Origin: Ruminococcaceae bacterium KH2T8
GTDB lineage: Bacteria; Bacillota; Clostridia; Saccharofermentanales; Saccharofermentanaceae
Direction of reading: 5' to 3'
Assembly: GCA_900111435.1 (NCBI GenBank)
Contig: FOIY01000001.1
Coordinates: 434,001-498,000 of the forward strand
Length of the DNA: 64,000 nt
Positions 25,985 through 34,810 of this stretch are shown one piece after another (position 1 is the stretch's first letter; every line of letters begins with the position of its first letter). Below the pieces are notes generated by a model. The model was not told where the DNA came from. It worked only from the letters and a program-made list of their open reading frames with translations, and ran no database searches. Made by a program: the position numbers and the translations under genes.

Positions 25985-26948
25985 CGCAGGTTATGTCCGC
26001 CGATTCGTCTTCATCAATGTTAGTAGAGCTTTCCTTAAGAGCGGCTGCTTCCTCTCTTTCCTGCTGCTTCGTCTTATAGATCATCCTGAGGAAGACAAAG
26101 GACGCCAAAGCCGGCAGGATCGATATCATCTCAGCAAAGAACGAGATAGCGGCAATATTATCCGCCACAGTCGAAATATCACCGAAGATACCGCTGTCAA
26201 GGAAAGTTGCCAGTGCCGAACCCATCAGGTTAAAGAGCGCATGGAGCATATAAGATGCCCATATGCTCTCAGTATAGAAATAGACCCATCCGAGTACGAT
26301 ACCGCAAAGGAGCGCATACACTATATGGATCGAGATACCGTGAAGTATACCGAAGATAACTGCCGAGATGATGACTGCTGCAGCCGGGCGGAACTTTCTA
26401 AGAAGAGAACCGAGCACCGCACCGCGGAATGTGAGCTCCTCAGCCATGGGAACCAGGAATGCAACGCCTATGAATTCCAGAATGTGATCCCAGTTCGGTA
26501 TGGCTACCGCTTCATACTCTGCATATCTGTCGACCGACTCGGCATATTTATCAACTTCCGTTCCGACAGTATCCGGAAATAACTCTGTCACTGCGGCAAG
26601 TCCCAGGAAAAACAGATTAACGAGTCCCATGAGACCGAATGCTACAACGATCGTAAATATGATCTGTGTCGCGTTGAGCTTTTCTTTCTTGAGCAAAGGC
26701 TCGCGCTTATATGACAGGATGCGGATAAATGCCGTTATCGCAGCGATCGAAACGATCGAATAAAGAGTCGTCGTGACACCGTCATAAAGATCTGTATCGA
26801 AACCGCACAGAGCCACGCCGAGATATACGGCGAACTGGCAGAAGACCATAATGAATACTGCCGCGAACGCAAGAATGACGGCAAGAGCCTTGCCGCCTAT
26901 ATCCGCATACCATTTTTTATTGATCTCACTCATCTTGTGAAATGTCAC
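25977..26948 (-). CDS. CPBP family intramembrane metalloprotease
   Basis: A 323-aa multi-pass membrane protein of the CAAX/Abi family. The motifs are EELTFRGAVLGSLL (EExxxR), FGILHG and the C-terminal HALFN. There are about eight hydrophobic segments, with basic ends and an acidic cytoplasmic tail ESSTNIDEDESAD. The GTG at 26948 overlaps the stop of the preceding gene (GTGA) with GGAG upstream; ATG 26933 is a possible alternative. Substrates of this family in Firmicutes are mostly unknown; some act in bacteriocin self-protection or protein processing. Confidence 0.87.
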   Translation of the reverse strand: MTFHKMSEINKKWYADIGGKALAVILAFAAVFIMVFCQFAVYLGVALCGFDTDLYDGVTTTLYSIVSIAAITAFIRILSYKREPLLKKEKLNATQIIFTIVVAFGLMGLVNLFFLGLAAVTELFPDTVGTEVDKYAESVDRYAEYEAVAIPNWDHILEFIGVAFLVPMAEELTFRGAVLGSLLRKFRPAAAVIISAVIFGILHGISIHIVYALLCGIVLGWVYFYTESIWASYMLHALFNLMGSALATFLDSGIFGDISTVADNIAAISFFAEMISILPALASFVFLRMIYKTKQQEREEAAALKESSTNIDEDESADITCDE

Positions 26949-27337
26949 CTGACTCCGACTCTTGTCTGCTCATCAGGAACAGAAGAACCGTAGTATCTTC
27001 TCATGAATACGGCGAAAGCGACATCGAGCTCATTCTGATCCTTGATGGAATAGAAGAGCTGATCGCCTTTCTTCGTAAACTCCGTCCTCATTATGACCAG
27101 TTCGGGCTTGTCGTGGTTACCGTCATCGGGAGCATAGTTATACATGACGACATACTCTTTTTTGGAGTACACGAAAGTATCCACTACCGAAAGATAGTAT
27201 TCCTTGTTATTTGAAACATCACGGATCACGACAAGTTCATCTTCACTTCCCGATTTCTTCTTGGAAGTTACATTGGTCGAAGCAAACTTAAACTTGTTCT
27301 TGAACGGATTATTAAGCTTCCTCTGATTCGTCTTCAT
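26945..27337 (-). CDS. DUF1292-like protein (second copy)
   Basis: A 130-aa protein. Residues about 30-115 repeat the pattern of the preceding DUF1292 protein (VVIRDVSNNKEYYLSVVDTF, KEYVVMYNYAP, ELVIMRTEFTKKGDQLFYSIKDQNELDVAFAVF), with an extra basic N-terminus (TNQRKLNNPFKNKFKF). I chose ATG 27337, which overlaps the upstream gene by 26 bp; no Shine-Dalgarno sequence is seen and the true start is uncertain. It probably arose by duplication of the neighbour. The function is unknown. Confidence 0.65.
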   Translation of the reverse strand: MKTNQRKLNNPFKNKFKFASTNVTSKKKSGSEDELVVIRDVSNNKEYYLSVVDTFVYSKKEYVVMYNYAPDDGNHDKPELVIMRTEFTKKGDQLFYSIKDQNELDVAFAVFMRRYYGSSVPDEQTRVGVR

Positions 27338-27611
27338 CGTCGAAATACTCGTCGCAGAGCTGATCGTAGTAATCGTAGATCTCGTCCTCAAGACCTTCGT
27401 CGATGGAAGCGAGGAGGATCTCACCGTTGTCGCCCTCTACTTCTTCCATGATGACCATCTCAGCCTCATCCTCGTTATCTGTTACCGTAACGAGTACCGA
27501 GTAGCTCTTTTCCTTATAATCAAAACCGTCGACGAGAGCAAACTCCATCTCTTCGCCTGTTTCTTCATCAACCAGTGTTACGAGATTGATCTCATTCATT
27601 TCTTCATCCAT
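27312..27611 (-). CDS. DUF1292 family protein (YrzB-like)
   Basis: A 99-aa acidic protein with the DUF1292 pattern NLVTLVDEETGEEMEFALVDGFDYKEKSYSVL cut to its key part DEETGEEMEFALVDGF, then EAEMVIMEEVEGD and a strongly acidic tail. In Firmicutes this family sits next to ireB (yrzL) and ruvX (yrrK), as here. The function is unknown. AAGGGAGATACC precedes the start. Confidence 0.88.
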   Translation of the reverse strand: MDEEMNEINLVTLVDEETGEEMEFALVDGFDYKEKSYSVLVTVTDNEDEAEMVIMEEVEGDNGEILLASIDEGLEDEIYDYYDQLCDEYFDDEDESEEA

Positions 27612-27676
27612 GATGGTATCTCCCTTAATTTAAAAGATATATGGATTTTAACACAGTACGGCGGGTACGGCAAAAA

Positions 27677-28102
27677 TCATCTGTGGCTCTCGAGATATTC
27701 CCTTACGATGATCTCTGCTGCCACCTGATCTATTATCTTCTTCTGCTTCTTGGAATTGATATTGGTGTCGTGAAGCATCCTTGAAGCTATTACGGTAGTA
27801 TAGCGCTCGTCCTTCATCTCGGGAGTAATGCCCGTAAGTTCCGTGAGCTTCTCTCCGAATACGATCGCCTTCTTCTCGGTCTCGGATACGGTACCATCAG
27901 TCCTCGAGGGCTTTCCAAGGACTATAACGGAGACGTTCTTCTCCTTGACTATATTCGCTATACGGTCGAGAGCCCATGCATCGTCCTCTCCGTTCCAGTT
28001 TACGGTCTCAAAGCCCGAAGCCGTGATCCACAGTTCATCCGAGAGGGCAACTCCGATATGCCTCGTTCCGAAATCTATACCCATTACGCGTCCTTTTGAC
28101 AT
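27677..28102 (-). CDS. ruvX: Putative pre-16S rRNA nuclease / RuvX (YqgF) family
   Basis: A 141-aa RNase H-fold protein: GIDFGTRHIGVALSD with the first catalytic Asp, VIVLGKPSRTDGTVSE, KDERYTTVIASRML and the last Asp-containing IDQVAAEIIVREYLE. The family processes the 5' end of 16S rRNA; it was first proposed as a Holliday junction resolvase. The start at 28102 (MSKGRVMGID) is set by GGAGGTGTCT; the open frame runs on to 28180. It lies between the zinc-ribbon protein and DUF1292 genes. Confidence 0.93.
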   Translation of the reverse strand: MSKGRVMGIDFGTRHIGVALSDELWITASGFETVNWNGEDDAWALDRIANIVKEKNVSVIVLGKPSRTDGTVSETEKKAIVFGEKLTELTGITPEMKDERYTTVIASRMLHDTNINSKKQKKIIDQVAAEIIVREYLESHR

Positions 28103-28146
28103 AGACACCTCCGAACATTCATTACATTCAATAGATGTTACCACAT

Positions 28147-28172
28147 AAAACGGGGATCCCGAAGGATCCCCG
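28147..28172 (-). terminator. Terminator after the SPFH/zinc-ribbon gene
   Basis: Perfect stem CGGGGATCC/GGATCCCCG with a TTCG loop on the minus strand, then TTTTATG. Confidence 0.8.
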
Positions 28173-28179
28173 CCGAACA

Positions 28180-28869
28180 TTACTTATTAAGTACCGCGCC
28201 GCAGTTACTGCAGAACTTCGTTCCCTCATTCGGGAACCCGCACTGAGTACAGAACTTACCCGAAGCAGCATCGCCTTGTGCCAGATTGAGCTTTGCTGCC
28301 ATCTCGGGAGAAGACATATCAAGAGGCTTCTTCTGATCTTCTCTGGGGGTAACACTCGCTATGATAAAATTCGTGACCAGGATGTTATCTTTTGCGAAGC
28401 TTGCCCTAAGTTCTTCAGCCAGCTTATGCTGCTGGAGCTGCAGCTTATCATAAGGCACCATGTCTTTCGCTAACGCTGCGACCATCGGCTGGAACCTGTC
28501 CAGGAACAGCAGTTTAAATCGCTCTTCGGTGATCGTCGTACCGGGATCAGTGATCTTAACCTCGATCAAACCGCACATCTTTACGGGGATCCAAACTGCG
28601 TTTGTATAGTCCTCGTAAGGTATCGGGTTGACCGTACCCCACTTAAGGCTCGCTACACCCCTCTGCGCATCGATCACGGGAGATGTCGGCTTGGGAGACG
28701 CTGCGGGCGCCGGTGCCGGTGCCTTGGCAGGAGCAGCTGCCGTGGCTCCGGGCTTTAACGTACCCGCCTGCTGAGCTGCCTTCTGCTTTTCCGCGATCCT
28801 CTTCTGCTCATCATCCCATGCATTCTTAGCGGAACCCGCAAAATCCTTGATGCTGTCAAAAATACCCAT
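28180..28869 (-). CDS. SPFH-like protein with C-terminal zinc ribbon
   Basis: A 229-aa soluble protein. Residues 1-35 are helical and charged, about 36-65 are an Ala/Pro linker, and about 66-190 resemble part of the SPFH domain of 'virion core protein'-type bacterial proteins (VASLKWGTVNPIPYEDY, IPVKMCGLIEVKITDP, LQLQQHKLAEELRASF). A C-terminal ribbon CTQCG...CSNCG (about 207-224) ends it. The SPFH part is shorter than usual, so I rate the assignment as moderate. It is inserted into the ireB-ruvX-DUF1292 neighbourhood, where other Firmicutes have nothing here. The function is unknown. Confidence 0.65.
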   Translation of the reverse strand: MGIFDSIKDFAGSAKNAWDDEQKRIAEKQKAAQQAGTLKPGATAAAPAKAPAPAPAASPKPTSPVIDAQRGVASLKWGTVNPIPYEDYTNAVWIPVKMCGLIEVKITDPGTTITEERFKLLFLDRFQPMVAALAKDMVPYDKLQLQQHKLAEELRASFAKDNILVTNFIIASVTPREDQKKPLDMSSPEMAAKLNLAQGDAASGKFCTQCGFPNEGTKFCSNCGAVLNK

Positions 28870-28930
28870 TTATCTACCCTCCTATCCAAAGTATCAAGGA
28901 TATTATACAATATTTCTCTTCCGCGGGCAT

Positions 28931-28965
28931 AAAAAAACGGCAACCGCCTCATTTGCGGTCGCCGT
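28931..28965 (-). terminator. Terminator of ireB
   Basis: Stem ACGGCGACCGC/GCGGTTGCCGT (minus strand) with a 7-nt loop, followed by seven T residues. Confidence 0.9.
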
Positions 28966-28993
28966 ATCAGCAAACTCAATACTTCCGATCAGA

Positions 28994-29245
28994 TCAGAGC
29001 TTAGAGCAATACTCCGAGATGATGACCTCGAGGAGTTCGTCGCGGTCGATCCTCTTGATGACGCCGCGAGCACCCTTGTAGCTCGTAATATAGGTCGGGT
29101 CTCCGGAAATAAAGTAACCGACCAATTGATTGATTGGATTGTATCCCTTTTCCTTAAGCGCATTAAGGACGTAGGTCATAAGCTCACGGACATTATCCGA
29201 CTTATCTGTGGTGAAGCTGAATCTTGTTGTCTCGGAGTTCATCAT
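28994..29245 (-). CDS. ireB: IreB family regulatory phosphoprotein
   Basis: An 83-aa protein of the IreB/DUF965 family. The diagnostic phrase is ALKEKGYNPINQLVGYFISGDPTYI, seen here from about residue 29 as EKGYNPINQLVGYFISGDP, with RDELLEVIISEY at the end. In Enterococcus IreB is a substrate of the Ser/Thr kinase IreK and affects cephalosporin resistance. AGGAGGGGTAGAT precedes ATGATG; either Met may be used. The promoter is at 29271-29298 and a terminator follows directly. Confidence 0.93.
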   Translation of the reverse strand: MMNSETTRFSFTTDKSDNVRELMTYVLNALKEKGYNPINQLVGYFISGDPTYITSYKGARGVIKRIDRDELLEVIISEYCSKL

Positions 29246-29270
29246 ATCTACCCCTCCTGCGTTTATTTAC

Positions 29271-29298
29271 ATTATCATTCTACCACTATAGATGACAA
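29271..29298 (-). promoter_or_regulatory. Sigma-A type promoter TTGTCA-16-GATAAT for ireB
   Basis: Minus strand -35 TTGTCA (29293-29298), 16-bp spacer, -10 GATAAT (29271-29276), each one mismatch from consensus, 26 bp before the ireB start. Confidence 0.65.
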
Positions 29299-29321
29299 AA
29301 AACGTTAAGAATTGATAAACT

Positions 29322-30629
29322 TTATCCTAAGTAACACTTAATTGCATTATCCTCGGATGAAACGGCAATTGCTTCAACCGTCTTTCCCCTGATATCTTCG
29401 CGGTCGGTTTCGATCCTCGCACGCACATATTCGGGAGTATAACCCTCGGCGATCCCGTCTTCTACCGTCTCGACCAATACCGGATGAGTCTTTCCGACCT
29501 GTGCCTTGGCGAAAGCAGCCTCGAGCTCGTCAGACAGTGCGATCAGGCGGCCTGCCCTCTCTTTCCTGACATTCATCGGTACCTGCTTCATCTTGGCAGC
29601 GGTCGTACCTTCACGCTCCGAGTAAGGGAAAGTATGCACCTTGGTGAATCCCGCCTTCTTCACGAAATCCAAAGTCTCAAGGAAGTCCTCCTCCGTCTCC
29701 TCGGGGAATCCGCAGATAACGTCGGTCGTGAGCGACATCGTAGGATAGATCATGCGCATCTTCTCAACGCGCTCTATAAACTCCGCGCTCGTGTAGTCAC
29801 GGTTCATCTTCTTCAACACCTTATCGCAGCCGCTCTGAAGCGATAAGTGGAAATGCGGGCAGAGCTTTGATACTTTGCCGAGCTCTGCTATGAATTCGTC
29901 CGTCAGCGACATAGGCTCTAAAGATCCGAGCCTTATCCTTTCGATGCCTTCGATATCATTGATCTTACGAAGGAGTCTCGGAAGTGCCGTACCGTCTTCG
30001 CCCCTGTCCTTACCGTAGGAACAGACATGGATACCCGATACGATGACTTCACTGTAGCCGCGGGATGCCAGATCCATGCATTCCTTAAGGACTGCCTCCT
30101 CGTCCCTGCTGGCCACTCTTCCTCGAGCGAAAGGGATTATGCAGTATGTGCAGAACTTATTACAGCCGTCCTCGACCTTTATGAATGCTCTCGTTCCTTC
30201 GGGTGATAAGACCGTTCCGAATTCGTGATAGACATCCGTCTTAGTTACGGCGGGACGCTCGTGAGCTACCGCACGTGTGTGGCCCACATCGGCATTTCGT
30301 GATGAGATAAACGAATTGACCTTCTCGACGATCTGATTCTTGTCACGCGTACCGCATACGACATCTGCTTCGACTACGCCGTCGACCATCTCGGACATAC
30401 ATCCCATGGCAACTACGATCGTATCGGGATTGAGCCTTGCCATACGGCGGAGCTGCTGACGCGATTTGCGGTCAGCTTCACCCGTGACGGTACATGTATT
30501 TACGACACATATATCCGCCTCTTCGGGAGAACCCGCGACTTCAAATCCCGCTTTAAGAAAAAGCTCGCGCGCCGCATCAGTCTCGTACTGATTGACGCGG
30601 CACCCGAGCGTGTAGAAGTATACCTTCAT
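29322..30629 (-). CDS. mtaB: tRNA threonylcarbamoyladenosine methylthiotransferase
   Basis: A 435-aa radical SAM enzyme that converts t6A37 to ms2t6A37 in tRNA. The UPF0004 domain ligands are visible (GCRVNQYET, NTCTVT, MGCMSE), then the radical SAM motif CNKFCTYC, the GIHVCSYGKD region and a C-terminal TRAM-like domain (about 370-435). The start KVYFYTLGCRVNQYE is the MtaB type rather than MiaB or RimO. It lies 3 bp after aspS in one operon, so it should be under the same T-box control. Confidence 0.94.
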   Translation of the reverse strand: MKVYFYTLGCRVNQYETDAARELFLKAGFEVAGSPEEADICVVNTCTVTGEADRKSRQQLRRMARLNPDTIVVAMGCMSEMVDGVVEADVVCGTRDKNQIVEKVNSFISSRNADVGHTRAVAHERPAVTKTDVYHEFGTVLSPEGTRAFIKVEDGCNKFCTYCIIPFARGRVASRDEEAVLKECMDLASRGYSEVIVSGIHVCSYGKDRGEDGTALPRLLRKINDIEGIERIRLGSLEPMSLTDEFIAELGKVSKLCPHFHLSLQSGCDKVLKKMNRDYTSAEFIERVEKMRMIYPTMSLTTDVICGFPEETEEDFLETLDFVKKAGFTKVHTFPYSEREGTTAAKMKQVPMNVRKERAGRLIALSDELEAAFAKAQVGKTHPVLVETVEDGIAEGYTPEYVRARIETDREDIRGKTVEAIAVSSEDNAIKCYLG

Positions 30630-30632
30630 GTT

Positions 30633-32381
30633 TTACTGTCTTACCTTGATGTGAACTTCACGGAGCTGCTGCTCTGTAACTTCACCGGGAGCACCACAGA
30701 GAAGATCTTGTGCGTTACCGTTCATGGGGAATGCGATAACCTCACGGATGGACTCCTCGTTTCTAAGGAGCATGATCATACGGTCAACACCGGGAGCCAT
30801 ACCTGCGTGAGGCGGAGCACCGTAGGAGAATGCCGTATAAAGAGCACCGAACTTCTTCTGAAGATCCTCTTCGCTGTAGCCTGCGATCTCGAAAGCCTTC
30901 TTCATGATCATGAGATCATGGTTACGAACGGCACCGGATGAGAGCTCGACACCGTTACATACGATATCGTACTGATATGCGAGAATATCCTCGGGCTTCT
31001 TGTTCTCGAGAGCCTCGAGTCCGCCCTGAGGCATGGAAAAAGGATTATGTGTGAAGATATAACCCTTGATGTCCTTATCATACTCGTACATAGGGAAATC
31101 ATTTACATAGCAGAAGCGGTAAGCATTCTTCTCGATGAGGTCGAGCCTTAAACCGAGCTCGTTTCTGATCTGACCTGCGAAGGAGTTAGCTCTTGCTTCC
31201 GTATCAGCGATGAAGAAGATCGTATCGCCTGCAGTAAGACCTGCAAGATCCCTGATCTCTGTCTTCATATCATCGGGGATGAACTTATCGATAGGTCCCT
31301 TGTAGGACATATCCTCGAGTACTTCGAGGTAGCCGAGTCCTCCCATACCGATCTCCTGAGCGAACTTGAGCATCTTCTCATGCTGGCCCTTGGAGAGCTT
31401 AGCATGAACATTGATAGCTCTTACCGTCTTATCGTGGAAAGGCTTGAAGGAACATCTGGAGAAGAACTCCGTAACGTCGATGATCCTCAGGGGATTTCTA
31501 AGGTCGGGCTTATCGGAACCGAACTGAAGCATAGCATCCTTATATGAGATAACAGGATAAGGTGCTGCAGTTACTGCTGCGCCCTCGGGAGCGAACTTCT
31601 CGAAAGTAGCCGTAAGGATCTCCTCACCTGCTCTGAATACATCTTCCTGTGTTGCAAAGCTCATCTCGAAGTCGAGCTGATAGAACTCTCCGGGAGATCT
31701 GTCCGCACGTGCATCCTCGTCTCTGAAGCAGGGAGCGATCTGGAAATACTTATCAAATCCGGATACCATCAGGAGCTGCTTGAACTGCTGAGGAGCCTGA
31801 GGAAGAGCATAGAACTTACCCTTATACTTTCTGGAAGGCACGATATAGTCACGTGCACCCTCGGGAGATGAAGATGTAAGGATAGGTGTCTGGATCTCCA
31901 AAAATCCCATCTCCGTCATCTTCTGACGAAGGAAAGAGATTACGTTCGATCTGAATACGATATTATCCTTGACCTTCTTATTACGAAGATCCAGGTAACG
32001 ATACTTAAGTCTTACATCCTCACGGATCTCCTTGGAAGTCATTACTTCGAAGGGAAGCTGAGCTCTTACCTTACCCAGTACCTGTACGCTCTTGCAGTCG
32101 AGCTCGATCGTACCTGTCTCGATCTTGGGGTTATATGTCTCTTCGTCTCTGTGATCGATGATACCTTCTACAGAGATACAGTCTTCCTTAACAAGGCCCT
32201 CAAGAAGAGTCGTGTCTCTCATTACTACCTGGAGAACTCCGTACATATCACGAAGGTCGATGAAAGATACACCGCCGTGGTCACGGATATTCTCGATCCA
32301 ACCTGCTGCTCTTACGTGAGATCCTACATCCTTCTCGGAGATCTCATTGATGACTTTGTCACGATAGATGTTTGCTGCCAT
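30633..32381 (-). CDS. aspS: Aspartyl-tRNA synthetase
   Basis: A 582-aa class II synthetase of the bacterial type. It has an N-terminal OB-fold anticodon-binding domain (VRAAGWIENIRDHGGVSFIDLRD cut to GWIENIRDHGGVSFIDLRD, about 20-38), catalytic motifs 1-3 (FLEIQTPILTSSSPEGARD, PCFRDEDARADRSPGEFYQLD, GMAPGVDRMIMLL) and an inserted GAD domain (about 300-410). I set the start at 32381 (MAANIYRDKVI) with GGGAGGAAAAGATA; the longer frame runs into the T-box leader. Whether it charges only tRNA-Asp or also tRNA-Asn cannot be told from motifs here, but the T-box specifier hints at the latter. Confidence 0.97.
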   Translation of the reverse strand: MAANIYRDKVINEISEKDVGSHVRAAGWIENIRDHGGVSFIDLRDMYGVLQVVMRDTTLLEGLVKEDCISVEGIIDHRDEETYNPKIETGTIELDCKSVQVLGKVRAQLPFEVMTSKEIREDVRLKYRYLDLRNKKVKDNIVFRSNVISFLRQKMTEMGFLEIQTPILTSSSPEGARDYIVPSRKYKGKFYALPQAPQQFKQLLMVSGFDKYFQIAPCFRDEDARADRSPGEFYQLDFEMSFATQEDVFRAGEEILTATFEKFAPEGAAVTAAPYPVISYKDAMLQFGSDKPDLRNPLRIIDVTEFFSRCSFKPFHDKTVRAINVHAKLSKGQHEKMLKFAQEIGMGGLGYLEVLEDMSYKGPIDKFIPDDMKTEIRDLAGLTAGDTIFFIADTEARANSFAGQIRNELGLRLDLIEKNAYRFCYVNDFPMYEYDKDIKGYIFTHNPFSMPQGGLEALENKKPEDILAYQYDIVCNGVELSSGAVRNHDLMIMKKAFEIAGYSEEDLQKKFGALYTAFSYGAPPHAGMAPGVDRMIMLLRNEESIREVIAFPMNGNAQDLLCGAPGEVTEQQLREVHIKVRQ

Positions 32382-32399
32382 TATCTTTTCCTCCCGTAA

Positions 32400-32661
32400 A
32401 ATAAAAATCGCCCTCGAACGACTTGACTTACTGTCGTTCAGGACGAACTTATATGTCCGCGGTACCACCTGATTTACTGTTCTCAATACAGTCTGCTCTG
32501 CTCCCTTATCGCGGGAAGTTACGGCTCGGCTAATAGCATTCGCGTTCACCTCGCTGCTGGTAAAGTGTTATTCACTTCGATTCATTCCGCCGGACCTCTC
32601 ACCTTATGCCGACTCTCTGTAATGCGATAATCAAAGCTACTTCTCTTCGTCATAGCGTCTT
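32400..32661 (-). promoter_or_regulatory. T-box riboswitch leader of aspS-mtaB, apparent AAC specifier
   Basis: The minus strand holds the conserved T-box AGGTGGTACCGCG (32470 down to 32458). A terminator with stem GAACGAC/GTCGTTC (32416-32439), extended by CGTCCT pairing to AGGGCG, is followed by ATTTTTATTTT. Stem I has the 9-bp helix GCTTTGATT/AATCGAAGT near its base. The 3' side of the loop next to it reads GAATAACA opposite AGAAGTA, the usual AGUA/GAA loop arrangement, which makes AAC the specifier (Asn, not Asp). The T-box bulge reads TGGT. Uncharged tRNA would stabilise the antiterminator and allow aspS and mtaB transcription. Confidence 0.85.
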
Positions 32662-32667
32662 TCGGAT

Positions 32668-32694
32668 GATATAACAATCCCCACGGGTTGTCAA
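32668..32694 (-). promoter_or_regulatory. Promoter of the aspS T-box operon
   Basis: Minus strand TTGACA (32689-32694) and TATATC (32668-32673) with a 15-bp spacer, directly upstream of the leader. Confidence 0.55.
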
Positions 32695-32710
32695 TCAGTG
32701 TAAATACGTC

Positions 32711-34792
32711 TCAGGCACCGCCTGTATATCTCAATACATACTGCCAGTGCTCCTCACCCGGTTCGTACGTAAAAGTATTGCTGTCAGGGGCCGCAACCAT
32801 GTGTCCGCAGATCTCTCCTACCACCGAAAGACCGTCTTCGTTCACATAGTTATCGGGGGTATAGTTCGTACCGAACTTATTGTTCTTGAATTCATCCAAA
32901 TATTGCTGAAGGTCATACCCCTCGGTTTCCTCAATAGACTGCAAAGTCTGATCTCCGACTGCGGTATTATCGTATGACATAAATGTCGCATGAATAGTTC
33001 TGCCGCCGTCAGTATATATCTCGGCGTGACTTCCATGACCGTTCTCTCCGACATCTCTCATTATAATGTCGCCTTCCCTAAGCTGATCGATGGTAAAGTC
33101 GTCACCTATAGGTATTGCAACGAACCCGCAGTTCGTTAAGCGATCCACCATTGAAGCAGTACGGATATCGTTTCCGCGCCCGTTAATTATATCCAGTTTT
33201 CCGCCAAGCTCATACGCAGATACTACAAAAGATGAGCAATCATAATCCTCTCCCCAACGACTGTAGAAAGAGTTTCCCAGCGGATATCCGTGATGCTCAT
33301 CATCGGCTGCTATCTTCTTCGCCCAGGTGATAGCACGCTCAATGACATCATCAGGTTTGTGCTCAGCCGAATATACATAATTAGATGCAGAGCTCAGATA
33401 TCCATTAGTACCGTTACCAGCTCTATAAAGTTTTCCGAACCATGAACCGTTTATCTCCAACATATCCAGAGCTCTGTTAAGATCCAGTTCAACCGATCCG
33501 TGAGTCTGAAACTCCTCGCGCATGGCATAGTATTTGAGCATTCCGCTGATGTCATCAGCGGAAGCTGCGTTGATAACATCGAGTCTGTCAGCATACGCAG
33601 GATCCTTCTTTATGATCTCAATAAAACGGTCTCTCTTAAGAGGGTCTACCTTTCCATTCTTGCAGAACTCAATATCATCTATAAATTCGACTGCACTCGG
33701 AACATACTTAGTGGATATATTCGAGCCCAAACCTCTGAGCGTTCCAAGATCTGCAGTAAGAATATTGAAACCGGAATGTTTCTTGAGATTTCTGGAGAAT
33801 ACATAGAAATTATCCACGTCATTAATAAAGACATTGAGTTTTGATGCAGTCTCATCCTCGATCTTTCTGACCGCCTGCAGCTCGCTCGTACAGGCAAACA
33901 CGAACTGATCCGCATACGAAAAGCTCTCATGAGGATAAGTAGCCAGACGAAGTTCGCCTTCACCTGCGTCATTAATAATACCGATAAGTTTATTACCGCT
34001 ATAGATCTTCTGCGAGATAACATCGCAAGAACTCATTATCTTTCTCTTGAACGCTTCCAGTTCTTCTTCATCGATCTTAAATCCCAAACCGCCATAGTAC
34101 GATTCATAAGAAGATCTGTAGTCTTGTCCGAGTTTTCTCATGGCATGTGCCAAATCAGAAAACTTTTCGACAATGAGAAGATGCGCCGTTTTGAGGTAGT
34201 CCTTTACGGCATTGGCAAAATCGCCCTGAAACATACTCGAATCGACAAAAGCCTTCACGGCTTCGTAATAATCTTCGAGTCCCCTGATAAGTTCGGAGAC
34301 ACTTTTATTTCTCTGTTCTATCTCAGAGAAATCCCAACCGGAGATCTTTATAAATTCATGTTCGGTCACGATCCCGCTGAATGAAGCATTAGTCTTTCTG
34401 TTAAGATGCCCCAGGTGCTCACTTACAAAATCTGCCAGATTGTAATAGAGACCGCTCCTGACCTGCCCGACCACCTGAATGCCCTTAACAGGGTCGGAGT
34501 CCTTGATGCTCTCCGTTATAAACTCCTCAAGCTCAACTTTTTTTACGATAGCCTGATAAAGTGAGTCCCAGTCTGATCCCATGGCTACAAGACAACTGAG
34601 TATGGAAACATAGAAATAACTGTTGACCGTTAAAAGATCCGAGGCGGCACTGATACTGTCCTGTATTCCCGGAACCGTATCATTAACGATACTCTTCAGA
34701 TCCTGCAGGCGATTCTTAGCGTTATTTGCAAGGTATTTTAATTTCTCTTCCGAGAGGATTATCTTGTCATAAGTGTAATTGATATTGCTCAT
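32711..34792 (-). CDS. LXG-type T7SS effector with NlpC/P60-like amidase C-terminus
   Basis: A 693-aa protein. Residues 1-220 are helical with the LXG-type pattern (LKSIVNDTVPGIQDSI, SSMFQGDFANAVKDYLKTAHLLIVEKF). A long helical middle region (about 220-430) follows. The C-terminal region (about 480-693) resembles phage-type peptidoglycan amidases: WGEDYDCSSFVVSAYELGG with a likely catalytic Cys, then GSHAEIYTDGGRTIHAT with His. It ends with GEEHWQYVLRYTGG. The start at ATG 34792 follows ATAGGAATAAT. The small helical partner gene lies 18 bp upstream. LXG proteins leave the cell by the type VIIb system; no secretion genes and no immunity gene are visible here. It may be a cell-wall enzyme rather than a toxin. 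Confidence 0.78.
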   Translation of the reverse strand: MSNINYTYDKIILSEEKLKYLANNAKNRLQDLKSIVNDTVPGIQDSISAASDLLTVNSYFYVSILSCLVAMGSDWDSLYQAIVKKVELEEFITESIKDSDPVKGIQVVGQVRSGLYYNLADFVSEHLGHLNRKTNASFSGIVTEHEFIKISGWDFSEIEQRNKSVSELIRGLEDYYEAVKAFVDSSMFQGDFANAVKDYLKTAHLLIVEKFSDLAHAMRKLGQDYRSSYESYYGGLGFKIDEEELEAFKRKIMSSCDVISQKIYSGNKLIGIINDAGEGELRLATYPHESFSYADQFVFACTSELQAVRKIEDETASKLNVFINDVDNFYVFSRNLKKHSGFNILTADLGTLRGLGSNISTKYVPSAVEFIDDIEFCKNGKVDPLKRDRFIEIIKKDPAYADRLDVINAASADDISGMLKYYAMREEFQTHGSVELDLNRALDMLEINGSWFGKLYRAGNGTNGYLSSASNYVYSAEHKPDDVIERAITWAKKIAADDEHHGYPLGNSFYSRWGEDYDCSSFVVSAYELGGKLDIINGRGNDIRTASMVDRLTNCGFVAIPIGDDFTIDQLREGDIIMRDVGENGHGSHAEIYTDGGRTIHATFMSYDNTAVGDQTLQSIEETEGYDLQQYLDEFKNNKFGTNYTPDNYVNEDGLSVVGEICGHMVAAPDSNTFTYEPGEEHWQYVLRYTGGA

Positions 34793-34810
34793 ATTATTCC
34801 TATTCAATTA

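Noticed and set aside
32382-32549. Longer AspRS start at 32549
   Set aside because: The extra residues are read through the T-box and terminator; GGGAGG supports 32381.
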